In this document: piece by piece, positions 12,501-24,609 of the stretch
How positions within the stretch are numbered: the first letter of the stretch is position 1
How the letters are laid out: each line of letters begins with the position of its first letter
Assembly: GCA_022885665.1 (NCBI GenBank)
Contig: JAGQDJ010000148.1
Coordinates: 124,001 to 188,000, forward strand
DNA from: Triops longicaudatus
Lineage: Eukaryota > Arthropoda > Branchiopoda > Notostraca > Triopsidae
Reading direction: 5' to 3'
DNA: 64,000 nucleotides
Position numbers and translations under genes: made by a program
Notes under the pieces: model-generated
The model's database searches: none
What the model was told of the DNA's origin: nothing
What the model saw: only the letters and a program-made list of their open reading frames with translations

Positions 12501-13394
12501 CTAGCAAAAACGCTTGTAAGACAGAAGATATTGAGGAGAGGCTTACAACCGAAAAGTACCCAGAACGGAAATTTTCTTTGTTGAAAATCTAGAAAAGGAA
12601 TTGTATGAAACAATTCTCACCGAGTCTTAGTAAATGGGTCTCTGAAAAGAAATTTGTCGGCACATAGGCCACAGAGAGAAGTGTAACTGATGAAAACGGC
12701 TTCTCGAGAGATGGAAGAATCCTTGATCAAGGAGTGCACGGCAGCGTGTGTAAGGATAAGAGGGGGGGGGGGTAGAATCAGGCACCAGCGGAGCAATGCC
12801 GGCCATTGTTCCAATTAAGAAAAGACCCCACGCAGGATTTACGAGACAGGCCCGCCACCAGATTCCCGTTCTTCTCCCTTTCTGATACACTTTTGGCAAT
12901 GGGAAAAGCGTCGCTGCACTTAAAGGCAGGGGAGGCTGAAAAGTCGGAAAAAAGAGAGGAAAAGGAAAAAGGGACCCTGATCTGCGGCTTGCCGAGTTTA
13001 CTGGCAATAGCAGCATCACCGAAGCCTCCAATTTTTGCGTATTAACAGACATAACGGAGAACTTGGCTCTGAAACGAGAGGGTGAAAATACTACCTAGAA
13101 AAAAGGATAGTTAGGGAAGGAAGGGAGGTGACAAACTGACAATGGACATCAGCTGACTTATGGGTATTGGCCACAATTGTACGCTGTACCTTATTTTACG
13201 GCTTTGCATTGATTGGCGTGAAATGGCTGAAAATTTAAGCTAAAAGAGTTGCGAACAATAAAATATATTTTGTATTTTATTTATTTAAATTTATCTGGTT
13301 TGTTTGTTGTTTGTAAATTAAAGAAATAAAAGCTTTCCTAAACTTAGTACCTGCAGTTCCAGAAACCGTAAAGTTAGTGGTAAATAAGTTACCA
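12501..13394. other. No gene seen; G11 homopolymer
   Basis: Somewhat richer in GC, with a G11 run at 12762-12772. Open frames on both strands at 12617-13052 overlap one another and carry no motif, so I treat them as chance. Confidence 0.45.
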
Positions 13395-14350
13395 ACATAG
13401 TACCAATATTGATAGTAGGAACCCTTCCTAAAAATGGTAGACAACCCCCCCCCCCCCAAAAAAAAAATGGGAACATCACAAAATTAAAAAATTCATAGAC
13501 CTGAGCACCTTATAATGGTGTGCTTTAGCGATTAAAGATTATATCTCCCAAAGTTTGGCAATGAATCAAACTCAGTAATAGCGCCAACTTTTTATTTAAT
13601 TAGACCACATGTATCAGCAAAACTATTGGAAACAGATAAATAGATAACAGCATCCATTAGTACAACTGTAAGAAACATAAAAGCACTCAAGACCATAACA
13701 GTAAATAAAAAACATTACAATTGTGAAGACATATGAGACCAAAATGGAACGAAATCCAATACCTCAATGCACAACACTTTAACGACACAACAATGACAGC
13801 AGTAATCAAGATTACAAATAACGACATTCTGCAGGATAATTAAACATTTGCGTTAAACAACGTACGACACACATAACACTTCTGCAACTTTCTATAATAT
13901 CAACTGAATCAAATACAAGATTACAACTTTGATTACATATGAGTAAAGAAAAATACAGACACTGAACAGTTCAACGATATAACAACGAAAACAGTAATAA
14001 AGAATTCCTAAAGTCACAACGTTCAACAGAACAAACTGAACATAAGCACCCACCAACATGGGTCACATTTCATAACACATCGGCAACTTTTCACAACACC
14101 AATGCAACAAAACCAAAGATTGCAACAATCAAGCATTATCCACATCATTATCTCCAATCACGAAAATTCCGTTGCTCTGCAATGACGAGTAGTACTCTTA
14201 CAAATAATCATCGAAAAGTGATCAAAACGTAACACCACTATTGACTAAAACTTCCAACATTTGAGCGACGTTGCGCTCCATCCTTACGTAAATGTTCTAT
14301 GACCCGCCGCAACGCTTGCTTAAGGGGAAATTTCATTGTTGCCCGGTTCC
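13395..14350. repeat. R1 copy B
   Basis: Second copy of the R1 family, in the same orientation as copy A. The core from 13582 to about 14322 differs from copy A at about 8 positions in roughly 740 (my count by eye, about 99% identity). The left flank (about 13395-13582) matches copy A only at roughly 80% and contains a C13 run followed by A10 at 13445-13467. The right flank matches loosely for about 20 bp past GCTTAAGGGG. CACTGTAAAA ends are not visible here. No coding frame is conserved as a recognisable protein. Confidence 0.8.
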
Positions 14351-17300
14351 GTTCGCTTAGCATAAGGCCGTTCCTTAATCTTTTCTTTTTCGAACATTAT
14401 ATTTAGTACAGCACTACAGTGGCCTGCTTACACACCACAACACATATTGTATTTTTTTTATTCTTTTTTTTTTGTTTTTAGTATGAGAAACACTAAACAG
14501 CTAACTGTATTGAGAACTCAAGGCATGGGAGCACACGTAAGAGTGCGGCGCTTCGGCGCGGGAGTGGAAATCTTCAACGCCACCATACGTTGAAAAAAAA
14601 AAGAAAACAAAAACCACTGATTTTTGAGAAGTGTTCCCAATAATGGGAAAAATATGCCAGATTTGTGTGGTAAGTATCATTTTTAATAATAGTTCCTAAT
14701 CATGAATTAAGCCAAGCTCATTTTTTGGTAGCAGGAACCAATTATTTTTTACAATTTAATTTTAGATGGATTTTTTTGCTATTTTCTACCATTGTTGTTA
14801 CAGTGATAGTTTCATTTTCTATTGGAATGAAATACACACTTAATTTGTCCAATAATCGAAGTAGGTAATTAAAATTTGCTTTGCGGCAGCATTACCTTTC
14901 CTATTTCTGCTTTCTTAGATCTTATTCTACACAGTCGCCAGCGCTGAACCGTGATTTCCGTGAATTGCGTCAAAGAATTTCAAGGTAAAATACTGAAAAG
15001 GATTGCCAATAGTTTACACGCTCAAATACGGGGATTAGCTTGACATCGCGGGAGTTTATGTGAGAGTTTTTGGTTGACTTTGGGGCGTCGTAATGAAATT
15101 ATAGGCCTGTCTGGACGAGCAAGAAATACGCGTGTGTGTTTCATCAAGGGTTTTGTGGGCTGCCAAGTAATAAAGTATCGGAATGGGGTAGATTTCTTTT
15201 TATTTTTTCAGATCAGGGTTTTGGGAATACTGGTCTTTGTGTGCGTCTGTGTGTGTGCAAGACTTTCATCACTTCTGCTGAGGCGGAACACTTTACGACT
15301 GACAGCTTTTGTCAATCGGGAGACGGGGAAAACGCGGAGCCCCAAGTTTCCCTTTTTCGGAGGCTTTAAAGCAAAGAATGAAAAGATTAGCGCGGTACAA
15401 AGAATTTTTCGTTTTGCTTTGCTACCTTCTTACAGCATACTAGCCGACTTGCGTTACGATTCTTTAAATAAATTCGTCAGCGTAATAAATATTCGGTTCA
15501 ATTCTGTACCGTGCTTACATGAAGTTAATTCAAATAAAAATTGGGTGTAACGAGAGGTTTACGTAGTCGAACGTGCTTCCGTATGGAACAATGTGAAAAT
15601 GAATCGGGTATTGAACGAATTTGTTCAAAGTTTGGAACAAAAACTTTCTCCGTAAACTAAATTGTCTCGATTTTCCAGGAAAAGTTGTGAAAGACCGAAC
15701 GAAACTAGAAACATCCTAAACTTTGCATGCATCGATTACAATTACAGTTGAGATTATACAGCGGTTCCAATATAGTCCTGAGAATTCAGGCGCCCTGCAA
15801 TTAACAGAGAGCTCTCATTCGTTCACTGATTCTGTCTCAGCAAAACGGCAATCAATTACTTCCGTACTGTTCCACGTAATTTTTGTCTGGATGTAAATTT
15901 TGGCTCTAATACGAACGTTGCTCTCAATCATTGCAATTGTGGGGTAATTTCAGGCCCTAGGCTAAAGCCTTTTATTCCTGTGAAGAAAATGTTTTGTCAG
16001 GCGTGGTGCAATCAAATGGCGAAAATGGTCTTTGACAGGAAATGTATGAAACGTTGTTTTACGCTTTAATATCGGTAAGAGTCCAAACGTCATGATTTAA
16101 GAGGTAATTTATTGAAAATTGGTAATAATTAAGAACATTTCGGTTAGCAACAATTTGTTAATTGAGAGTTTGATATAAAGTGAAAATTATCAATGAACTC
16201 GTTAATGGGCTTTTTGTTACAAGTAACCGAATGTAAGATATTTTTGTACTATCAACTGATAATCTTTAAAGATTTTTTTTCACTTGATTTAAAATCGTCA
16301 TAATTATCGTTTCATTGCAATTCCGTCGAAAACTCGTTTCAGTTCAGAGTATATTCAACGCAAAATTTCCTTCAGTTTTGTCATGCAAGTATACAATTAA
16401 TTTGCGCTGCAAAATTTCTGTGCTAATAGTTAAGTGAACGAAATGTAAACTAGTTGCCGAAAATTTGAAAGTACAATATAGATACAGTCGAAGGCTTAAA
16501 CTGAGAACTCCTTTTATTCACATTTATCAGTCATGCTCTCTAACTCATGAAACAACTGATTGTGCAAATATGCATTAATTGCGACTACTCGAACGAACAG
16601 TAGTTGTTTGTTATATTTTTTTTTACAAAAATCTGTGCAGCAATCTGCAAGCAGTTCTAGTTTTATGCTTCAGTTTTGTTAATGTTTGAGGGTTTTGAAT
16701 GTGCAACTATTTCAGAGTGAATTTACGTTCAGAAACGTCTTAGAATTGCGAAAATCTTAAATCTTTTTTCTTTCGTTCACAGATATTAAGCTTTTGCCTA
16801 AAAAATAAATAAAAACTAAGCGAAAGATTAATTTTTACGAAATGTTCAAAAATTTTTGCAGCATTGTGATTATGAAAGCTTCACTTATCTAAGTGTCGGG
16901 AAAATAACAAAATGAATGGTTCCTTCATTGCAATAAATCGGCATATTTTCCTACTTTTCTCTGGGGTTTTGGAAGTTACAGGTGTTTTCAGAGTTCTTTA
17001 TACTTTCTGTAGAAAAAAATTATTTCCGAGGTGCGTGTAATGTTACAGCTTTCCCTCACGCGGATAATTAAGCAAAAACTCTCGTTAAGGCCAAACGCAA
17101 TGAAAGATTTGAAAAATAAGTGAACTCTAAGAGAGAAATTTTCTCCTTATGCCGAATCCCACTACTTTTTCACATTAGACGACATATTGTCCCCTAATTA
17201 GACTAAGCAGATTTATTTGTTCAAACGATCCAAAACATTTCCTTCTCTACCTGCGAATTTTTTTCAGGTCTGCAGCTTTTAAGATTGCTAATTTTTGCTA

Positions 17301-17512
17301 AGCTCGTAAGCTTCCATTAGCCTTAATCCCCTTGCCTCAATTTCGTCTTGTTGTCCAAAAACTCAATTTTATTTACAAAACTGGCAAAATATAATAAAAA
17401 CCAACAGAACTTCTCACTTAAACTTCACTGTAAAACTCGTGTAAAATTACGACTCCTTTGACATTATTATTATGTAGTCCTACAGTAACATCCTTTTAAA
17501 CCCAAGTTAGAT
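14351..17512. other. Long unassigned A/T-rich stretch
   Basis: The longest frame (158 codons from 15074) has no recognisable domain and crosses a TG-rich stretch near 15238-15260. No TIR pair, array or RNA gene found. Confidence 0.45.
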
Positions 17513-19893
17513 TGTGTTTCCACTACGAACTCGACTTAAATTCACTAAACTCGCGTCCCAAGTGGATAAACAGCTAAGTAGCTGAGTTGAGGTTAGATTC
17601 GAGAATATCAATAAAGATTCAAAATCTTATAATACAAATATTTTATAGAACAGAATTTAAAAAGAGAAATAGAATCAAGAGGGGATGCACACTTTACTTT
17701 TGGTACAATGTATGTATTCAGAACCTCAATTCCTAACAAAAAAGACCATTCACATCTTACATAGATTATTGACTGGATTTTCATATCTTAGCCTGGAATT
17801 ACGTAAGTCTGATCTAATGCTAAAAGTTCTGCATAAGAAAAATACGAAACAGCACTACAAAAACTTGTACGGTGGTAGCTGCTTTCTCTATTTAACACGC
17901 TATTGTTCACTATGAGAACACACACGTGTGCAGTTTTTATCTATTTCACAACAAACTCACTTTATTTGTTTCAAACCAAAACACATGATACGGATGGCTA
18001 CAAAGACTAATAGCCAAACCAAATCTGGCCTTAAGGCCACTGTATACCCCCCTCCTTATGGGCAACGTATATGGCAACTCTTAGACCAATTTTAACAAAA
18101 ATCGTTCAATAAACATCAAAACTTTCTTGACAGTAAAATAATGCTTAATAATCTCTCTGGCGGCATGGAGGGGCATTTGAAAAAGAACTTGATAAAACTT
18201 TAGCGCTTTGTAAAATTTTGCTACTTTTCGTCGAAACAATAAAGTAAATTTTTCCCCCCTGCTGCCCTACATATTTTCAAAACAGAATTTTTTATGCGAA
18301 CATTTTTCAAACTGACCATACCCTTTTTGCAAAATTTGGTTTAAAGTGGTACAAATTTTAGCAGTTAAGATGTACTGCTGCAAAATTCACTGTGAAAGGT
18401 CGAGAGGGTTAACTTCAAGAAGATAACGTTGTTTCGTTGCCCACGGCTAGCCTATTGCGAATTATATTTTTCCAATGCACGCCAGGTTTTTCTAAAAATG
18501 GGTTCGCCTGGGTCACAAGATTGTACACCTATCCGAACACGTAAGGTCAATTCTTGGAAGTCTGCCTTTTCACTATCTTGCAGAGGGGTCGAAATTCCAA
18601 GAAAAAAGGGCAAATTGCAAGAACAAGTAAAACTGGCGACTTGTAGAACATTTAATGTAAGGGACATAACACGATTTCTCTGTCGTTTAAGGATAGATAC
18701 TGACATCTATGTATGAATATGGTCGAGTAGAGTAAAAATTGCTTCATATTTTTCGAGAAGCTTTTTCATACATAACACAAGTTACATTTGTTATTGTCTT
18801 AACGTAACTGTAATTTCAAAGTAAAAGGTTTTGAAAGATGCGCCTGAACACTTTCTCCAGTGAACGAACACATGCATTTGGAGCAGTCCTTTTCCACATA
18901 GCACAGAATTTTCCTTTTTTCCCAATTGCGACCATACAGACTGCAACGAAGTGGAACGAGGAGAAACTTTTATAACCCATTCCATGTTTTATAAAACTCT
19001 TACTCTTTGTGAGAAATCTGAGATCCAGCAGTGAGGTGTTCTAAACTGTCAGTAAATTCCACTTTTCATGTAAAACTCGGCTGTTCTTACAATTCAGAAC
19101 TATGTTCTAAGTAAAACGTCATTAAACATTATGTGTTAGAGACAAAAAGTGATAACTTAGTGGAAAGGTGCGTGTTTTTTTTCCTGGTATTAAAAAACAT
19201 TTATTTCGCACTAAATTAGCCTATATGCTATAGGCCATTACAATAGGAAGTTAAAATTTCAACAATTTGGTAAAACATTTACTGAAGATATACGTTTGCA
19301 GCATGGGAACAGTAGAGATAAAAAAGAACTTTTTTCTTTCTGCCTGCCCCTCTTTCGTTTGCATAGAGTAAAAGATATGGATAAATAGGATTTTCTTTCA
19401 CTGCTTATCGCTAATTACACCGCGTGGACGATTTTTGCGCTTCCAGGTAGGCTTACCTAAGTAAATGTCTAAAAGTTTTCATTTCGGACGATTCGTCAGC
19501 CGCAGCAAATTCATGAAGTTAACGGTAAAAACAGGAGTGCAATAATAGTGTCATCTCTGGAACAATCCCAATCTCCGAAAGCGGTATACAGTGGCCTTAA
19601 AGCAAGCCAAATGTTTCTTCTCAGCTTCACAAATCGCTTTTTCTGACAGTGCTTGCTAGCTGACAAAACGTGCTTATAGTATTCATAATGAGTAAAGTCC
19701 GTATAATGAAAAATAACGAACGAGAAAGTTACACATTCACTTGAAATATGCATTATATTTACATTGCATGTCACGCGAGTATTGACGCGAAACTTCCCTT
19801 AACTCGCTTCTGCTGGTTCAACCCCTGATCCGAAGTGGAGTCGAACAATCCTTTCTCCAAAATCAATTTGACGAGTTTGACCAGTGGAAACAA
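17513..19893. mobile_element. R4 copy A: TIR element split by a nested insertion
   Basis: The left end (17513-17533) begins TGTGTTTCCACTACGAACTCG. The right end (19872-19893) is its imperfect inverse, CGAGTTTGACCAGTGGAAAC. Inside each end a second pair, CCCAAGTGG and CCGAAGTGG, is not simply inverted. The left part to about 18004 and the part from about 19607 to 19775 both match one continuous stretch at 62884-63560, so the two halves belong to one element. A 1.56-kb element (18035-19596) has been inserted between them. Without it R4 would be about 0.8 kb, with no transposase frame. No convincing target duplication is visible and the superfamily is unknown. Confidence 0.65.
18035..19596. mobile_element. 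Nested 1.56-kb element with TTAA duplication
   Basis: Perfect 14-bp terminal inverted repeats GGCCACTGTATACC / GGTATACAGTGGCC (18035-18048 and 19583-19596) are directly flanked by TTAA on both sides (18031-18034 and 19597-19600). A TTAA duplication is characteristic of piggyBac and is also reported for Sola3. The TIR start GGCC is not the usual piggyBac CCC, so I leave the superfamily open. The interior has only a 95-codon frame (18429-18716) without recognisable transposase features, so the copy is non-autonomous. Its position inside R4 makes it younger than R4. Confidence 0.8.
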
Positions 19894-21700
19894 GGGGATA
19901 AGGTAACTGAAAATAAAGTGAAAAGGAGGAGACGGTTTTTCAGTACCAGCTGCTGATTGGCTGTAAATAATAGAAAATAGTACTACCGGCTGCTTGGCTG
20001 TAGGGTGAAGTTCAACACGATTAGCTAAACTAATCGATTAAGGAACGCAAATTGCCATAGAAGCTTTACGTAAAGGCAAAGAATCGATTAACTCTACTTG
20101 GTATTGATATACAGCAAAGAAATCGATTAAATTCTACTTGGTATTGATATACAGTTGAACCGAGTTTTTCCCAAAGTCCCTCTGTCACAAGAAATTCCCT
20201 TCTCTCGTATGGTTAGCCTGGGGCATTTAAAAGTCGTCACAAACGTTCCGTAAGGTAAGGCCTTCGCGCTCTGTCTCTACACTCCATGCATAACTCAATG
20301 AGGGGAAACGCAAGTTCAAGAACTCGGGTTGAAACCCTACTTCAACGCGGGTTGAGCCGGCGGTGACAACAGCCTAAGTTTGTTGTGATTTTATGGTTTG
20401 TATTTTGTATCAATTTGTTGTAATTTTGTCAAGTTGTTCAACTGGACAATTAAATTAGTGAACTGAAGTGAAATAAAAGGCAAATAAAAAACGCGTATTC
20501 AATTTGTTACATGAAGACTTAACACATTTTGCAGTAAAAAGGTATGAAAAAAAATTTCAAGTAGCAAAGCTACATCTTTTATTGGTATGCAAATAATTTA
20601 CATAGCAGTAATGCGACAGCAACAATTTTGTGCAGTTCTATACAATCCTCAAAATTTCGGTAACGATTACAATAGCTTTAAGAAGACAATCCAAAACGTC
20701 CGTTCTACCTTGTGAAGCTTTACACGTGAAATACCATCAGCTGCCTGAACTTTTAAGACATTACATGCGTGTGCCTTACCGACCCACGTTTTCATCCCTG
20801 TTATTTTCATTCATTTATTCTTAGTCTTTTCTTTTATCTCATTTGTAAAGTCTCTCTCACGGGGGTCTGCTCGCGTTTTCTACCGTCTCCATTTCCTGGT
20901 GAATAACTGGTCAGCTCTCTGACTTCTACTACCGTTTCTAGCCAGCACGGGTTCCAGTACTGTATACCAGTACACACATACACACAACCTCCCAACTTTT
21001 TCCCGTCTCTATGGCCGCCTTAACTCTCCTTTCGTTCGTCCTTTATCTACCTTTTCTGGCCCGCGCCTTCGCTATACTTTCCTTGTTAACTTCCAGCCTG
21101 CCTTCAGCCCCCCTTTAGCGTGCAGCTTCGAAAGAATGAAGGCCAAGACAGCATCACCATCAGCATCAGCATCCCTGGGACATGCCAGCTTTGCCAGGCA
21201 TCTCTGGCGCTGTTTCTTCTCGTTAGCCGACGCTTTTCTTTCTCGGCCAGCCAACCTGAGCGCAAAAGTGCATCAGATGAGAGCGGGGGTAATTTCAGCT
21301 AGTGGTAGTGCTAGGGTGGTTTGGTGGCAACTCTCTCCCTATCACCCTTGCTATAGCTAATCCCGTGGCGCCCATTGATGCCAGTCGCAACTGCGGCGCT
21401 GCTGATTGAAGCGCCACGAGTGAGACCTTTTTTGGAGAACTCCAGAAGCCTTAAGAAGAGAGAGGGTGGGTTTTAAAGGGTAAAAATAAGGTGGTAGCCT
21501 GCACCCTTCACCCCCCGATGGAATGTCAGAGCGCGGCTTTTAGAGACACACTTGGGTCCCAAATGTATGACGGTCATAAGTCGATAGGTCCTGCCCTATG
21601 GGGCGGCAACAGGAAAGGCTGCGTGTGGCGCTGCTGTCGTCTCGTCCTTTCTTCTTCCTTTTTTAGTTTTCTTTGGTTCGATTTCTTGTATTATTGTGCA
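19894..21700. other. No gene seen; mixed composition
   Basis: Contains the tandem duplication at 20077-20154 and a more GC-rich part (about 21000-21650) with overlapping frames on both strands and a short CATCAGCATCAGCATC run. None of the frames shows a domain. Confidence 0.45.
20077..20154. repeat. 38/40-bp tandem duplication
   Basis: Two adjacent units beginning CAAAGAA(A)TCGATTAA and ending CTTGGTATTGATATACAG (20077-20114 and 20115-20154), differing by small indels. This is a recent local duplication. Confidence 0.85.
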
Positions 21701-21715
21701 GTAACCACCCTACCA

Positions 21716-22112
21716 GACATACATACACACATTTTCGAAACCGTAATTCCCATTACTGTGGTGGTGATTCGAGCAAAGTTAGCAGTGTCCTCCAATGAGC
21801 CCTATCTTGAGTCACGGACATTAGCTCGGAGGGTAGAATGCCGAGCCTCTCGTAACAAAGTTTGACAGCATAGTCTTGCCACCTTGTTTGAGGCCTACCT
21901 ACGGGTCTTTTATAGGTCAACTTGGTTTGCAATATCTTCCTCGGCAGACTTTCAGCCTGCATGTGCTGTGCATGACCTAGCCAGTGTAATTGAGACCTCT
22001 CGATTTTTAGAAAGGGCTCTATATGAAGAGATTCCCTAATGTCACTGTTCCTCACTCAATCCTTGCAGAGTGATACCCTTCGTAAGAATCTCATTTCAGC
22101 CGCCCGGGTTAG
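21716..22112 (-). mobile_element. 5'-truncated LINE insertion with target-site duplication
   Basis: The segment is flanked by GTAACCACCCTACCA (21701-21715) and GTAGCCACCCTACCA (22113-22127), a 15-bp direct repeat with one mismatch. On the minus strand it encodes the last part of a non-LTR retrotransposon reverse-transcriptase protein, followed by a short 3' region ending in a TGTGTATGTATG-type tail. Severe 5' truncation with a long target duplication is the normal outcome of target-primed reverse transcription. The protein style suggests a CR1/L2/Rex- or Jockey-like clade, which a database search would need to settle. Confidence 0.85.
21753..22112 (-). pseudogene. LINE reverse-transcriptase C-terminal fragment (broken)
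   Basis: Reading from 22112 downward, the translation opens LTRAAEMRFLRRVSLCKD, then meets TGA at 22056-22058. It continues with RNSDIRE, RSQLHWLGHAQHM, KRPVGRPQTRWQDY and a terminal LLESPPQ before TAA at 21753-21755. The AEMRFLRR, LHWLGH and GRPQTRW blocks are the familiar end of LINE-encoded endonuclease/reverse-transcriptase polyproteins, downstream of the catalytic domain. Neither the catalytic motif nor the endonuclease is present. With the internal stop and truncation it cannot encode a working enzyme. Confidence 0.85.
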
Positions 22113-23257
22113 GTAGCCACCCTACCAAAAAGAGTATTTGTTTCAGAAACTTTGGAACATAATTCAGTACAAGAAGCCACGTAACACACGTAAAAGTCGA
22201 AGATCTTCACTCTCATATGGGTAAGTACTGGCAAGAGAGGAAAAAAGGGTCTAATTCTTCTGAAGCGAGTGAAAAAGAAGTCGGCAACTTGGCCATCAAG
22301 TTCAATTCCAGCCTGAAATGTCTGTCTTCCTGTCGGACCGTATTGGCCGCTAGCATATCTTTCTCCTCACCTCGTTGGCAAAGGGAAAAGGAAGAAATAG
22401 AAAAAAGGCAGAAATTTTGGGGTTGGTAATCGAGTTGCAACGGTAAACGACTTCCGATAGTCAGGAAAAAGTTGAAAGGCAGTGGAGGTCGATATTGGCA
22501 TTGCTAACAGGGGATTCTTGAGCTTTTGCTGGTACTGCAGTGAGAAATGACTCACGCAATATTTCTGCAGCCATTGCAAGTGAATTTTGTAAAATTGTTG
22601 GTATTATTGAGGTCTTATTGCCTCAATATGACTACAATTAGGATTAGTTTTTTCGATTTTTTTTTTCTAGTTAGAGGTATAATCGTATTTCGGCAGAAAA
22701 ATTTGCCTAAAGTGAATTGACCTGGTGGAACAGTGACAGATTGATGTGTTGTTTACATGGTCAACAAGGATTTCATCAAACTCAAGCAAGTTGAAAGTAC
22801 AAATCTCCTTTCATTATATTTCTGCAGGTTTTATTCTACTTGCATATTAAATTGCAAGAGTAGTAGCATGTTTATGAGCTACTGAATTGTTGCATAACAG
22901 GCTCGCACGATTATCTTCAATTCTCTCGCGTTTTTGTGGGCAACACAGGTATGCTATTAATTTATTACTACAGTGTGAAAGATGCAAACGACTTTCAATT
23001 ATTAATGCAGAAACTAAAAAAATGCAAATACTGAAAACTGTACCGTCTGCTAGTATATAATTGGATGTCAGGACGATGTCTTTGAAGGTTAACGTTTGTT
23101 TAATCAATTGCGGCAGATTCAGGGGAGAAGTGCCTCATTAAAATGGCTTCTTGTTTTCTGTAGTTATTTCATTTTCTGATATAAAACGTACTAAAACGTC
23201 TAAGAATTAAGGAACTAATAAAGCTTGTGTCGAAAACTACATATCCGTGCCTTAAGT

Positions 23258-23312
23258 TACACAGACAGTTTAAGACTACAATTTAAAAAGTACACAGACA
23301 GTTTAAGACTAC
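23258..23312. repeat. 22-bp repeat in tandem, 33-bp period
   Basis: A 22-bp unit starting TACACAGACAGTTTAAGACT occurs at 23258-23279 and 23291-23312, with an 11-bp A/T-rich spacer. Confidence 0.9.
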
Positions 23313-23613
23313 GGTGCTCCTGTGGGCGAATAACACAGGAGACTAGTCAGGCCATATCACGAAATTCGTTCAATATTTCAGAAAAAAATCCCGACAGTAA
23401 TGTAAATATCATAGCTTTAAATTCGCATTAAAAAGCTTTTACAAAATATCGCTTTATAAATTTTCTACATGGAACCAAAATGTTACATTTTTTTTCGCAA
23501 AATATTTTTAGAAATTGGACTTCGACGTGTTCTAGATTATTTTTATACGAATTTTTATTTTTTTAAACAGGCTTGCAATCCAACAATTAGTTTTGAAGTC
23601 GTGACCTAAGTAG

Positions 23614-23656
23614 TTTTGCCCTATAGTTTAGTTTTGCACTAAACTATAGGGCAAAA
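23614..23656. repeat. Perfect 19-bp palindrome, 5-nt loop
   Basis: The left arm TTTTGCCCTATAGTTTAGT (23614-23632) is exactly inverted at 23638-23656, with loop TTTGC. There is no T-run, paired gene end or array to explain it as a terminator or MITE. Confidence 0.9.
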
Positions 23657-24500
23657 ACGTTCTCGCGACGTAAAAACATTATGGATGGCGTGGAGAAGCA
23701 ATGGAAAATTTTTGTGCTTGCAGTGCCACATATAGGACTGCGTGGTCCCCAGCTCAGGTGCACCGTCCGCTTAAGCAGACATATTTTTTTTAAAATGAGT
23801 CTGTATACCACGCTTTTTAAATAGGACATATTAATATTAATCAGAAATTGATTGCAGATTACCGTCAATTGGAGTTATTCTGAACACAAGGGATAACTGT
23901 GAACATTTTATGGGAAGAGGTAGGCAAAACCATACGAAGGTAGTTTTTCTCTTTATTCGATGGTGGAAAGGGAACTCCAATCTTCGAATAGTATAGGTAA
24001 ATCTAATAGTGGAAAGTTAACTTTCTTTTCGTAATAAAATTAGGAAGTCTTACTTTCATGTGGTATACGCAGATTTTCGAATTTTAACATTTTTATTGCA
24101 TTCTTTACTACTGTGCAAAATGTTGTCTCTTCAATTAAAATTGTAGAAGCAACTTTCTAAGAAAACTTGGCTGATATGCCATGGACATTAGCCTGCATAG
24201 CTTTAATATCAGCGTAATTTGGTGTCGTACCATAACAATTTTGCGAAACCATACCAGCAATATCTTAACATGTAATGCCCCTATGTTAGGGTTGTGTACG
24301 CCACGTTTTTAACCTCGGCTTTTCCCAAATGCCACTTCGCATTGTCAACATAGGGAATCACCAACGGAATCCTCCAACAAGATATCAAGGTGCTAATTGC
24401 TACCAAGAGCTGCTTTGGCTCACATACTCAGCAGCTACTACGCAAAAGCAAAAAGTTTACAAAAGAAATGTTTTGCCTATAGCATTTTTTTTCAGAAGTC

Positions 24501-24602
24501 AAAGATGGCGTCATTTTTTTGCCACCCCCCTGTTATCAATCGTGAGAATTTGCTTACCCCCCTCCCCCATCCGTAATGGCGCCAGTAAAGTACGCTCCCT
24601 TA
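24501..24602. mobile_element. Partial Harbinger-like MITE end
   Basis: The right end GGCGCCAGTAAAGTACGCTC (from 24578) runs to CCC at 24599 and is followed by TTA. It matches the terminal repeat of the complete MITE at 30036-30181, and TTA fits the same three-base TWA target preference. The left end is missing or too decayed; the left limit given here is approximate. Confidence 0.55.
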
Positions 24603-24609
24603 CGGGAAA

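Larger units (their letters stand above)
22128..24500. other. No gene seen; duplication and palindrome inside
   Basis: Short frames only. Holds the 22-bp direct duplication (23258-23312) and the perfect palindrome (23614-23656) listed separately. Confidence 0.45.

Noticed and set aside
12617..13052. Overlapping frames on both strands in a GC-richer patch
   Set aside because: GC-rich patches lengthen chance frames; low-complexity Pro/Leu content and no motif.
15074..15550. 158-codon open frame
   Set aside because: Crosses a TG-rich tract giving a VCVCVC run, has no recognisable domain and no ATG-based start context worth defending.
18429..18716. 95-codon frame inside the TTAA element, considered as a piggyBac transposase remnant
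   Set aside because: No DDD-type motif or zinc-binding cysteine pattern of that family is visible; an overlapping frame exists on the other strand.
19816..19826. B-box-like GGTTCAACCCC
   Set aside because: No A box at the right distance and no cloverleaf; it lies inside the end region of R4.
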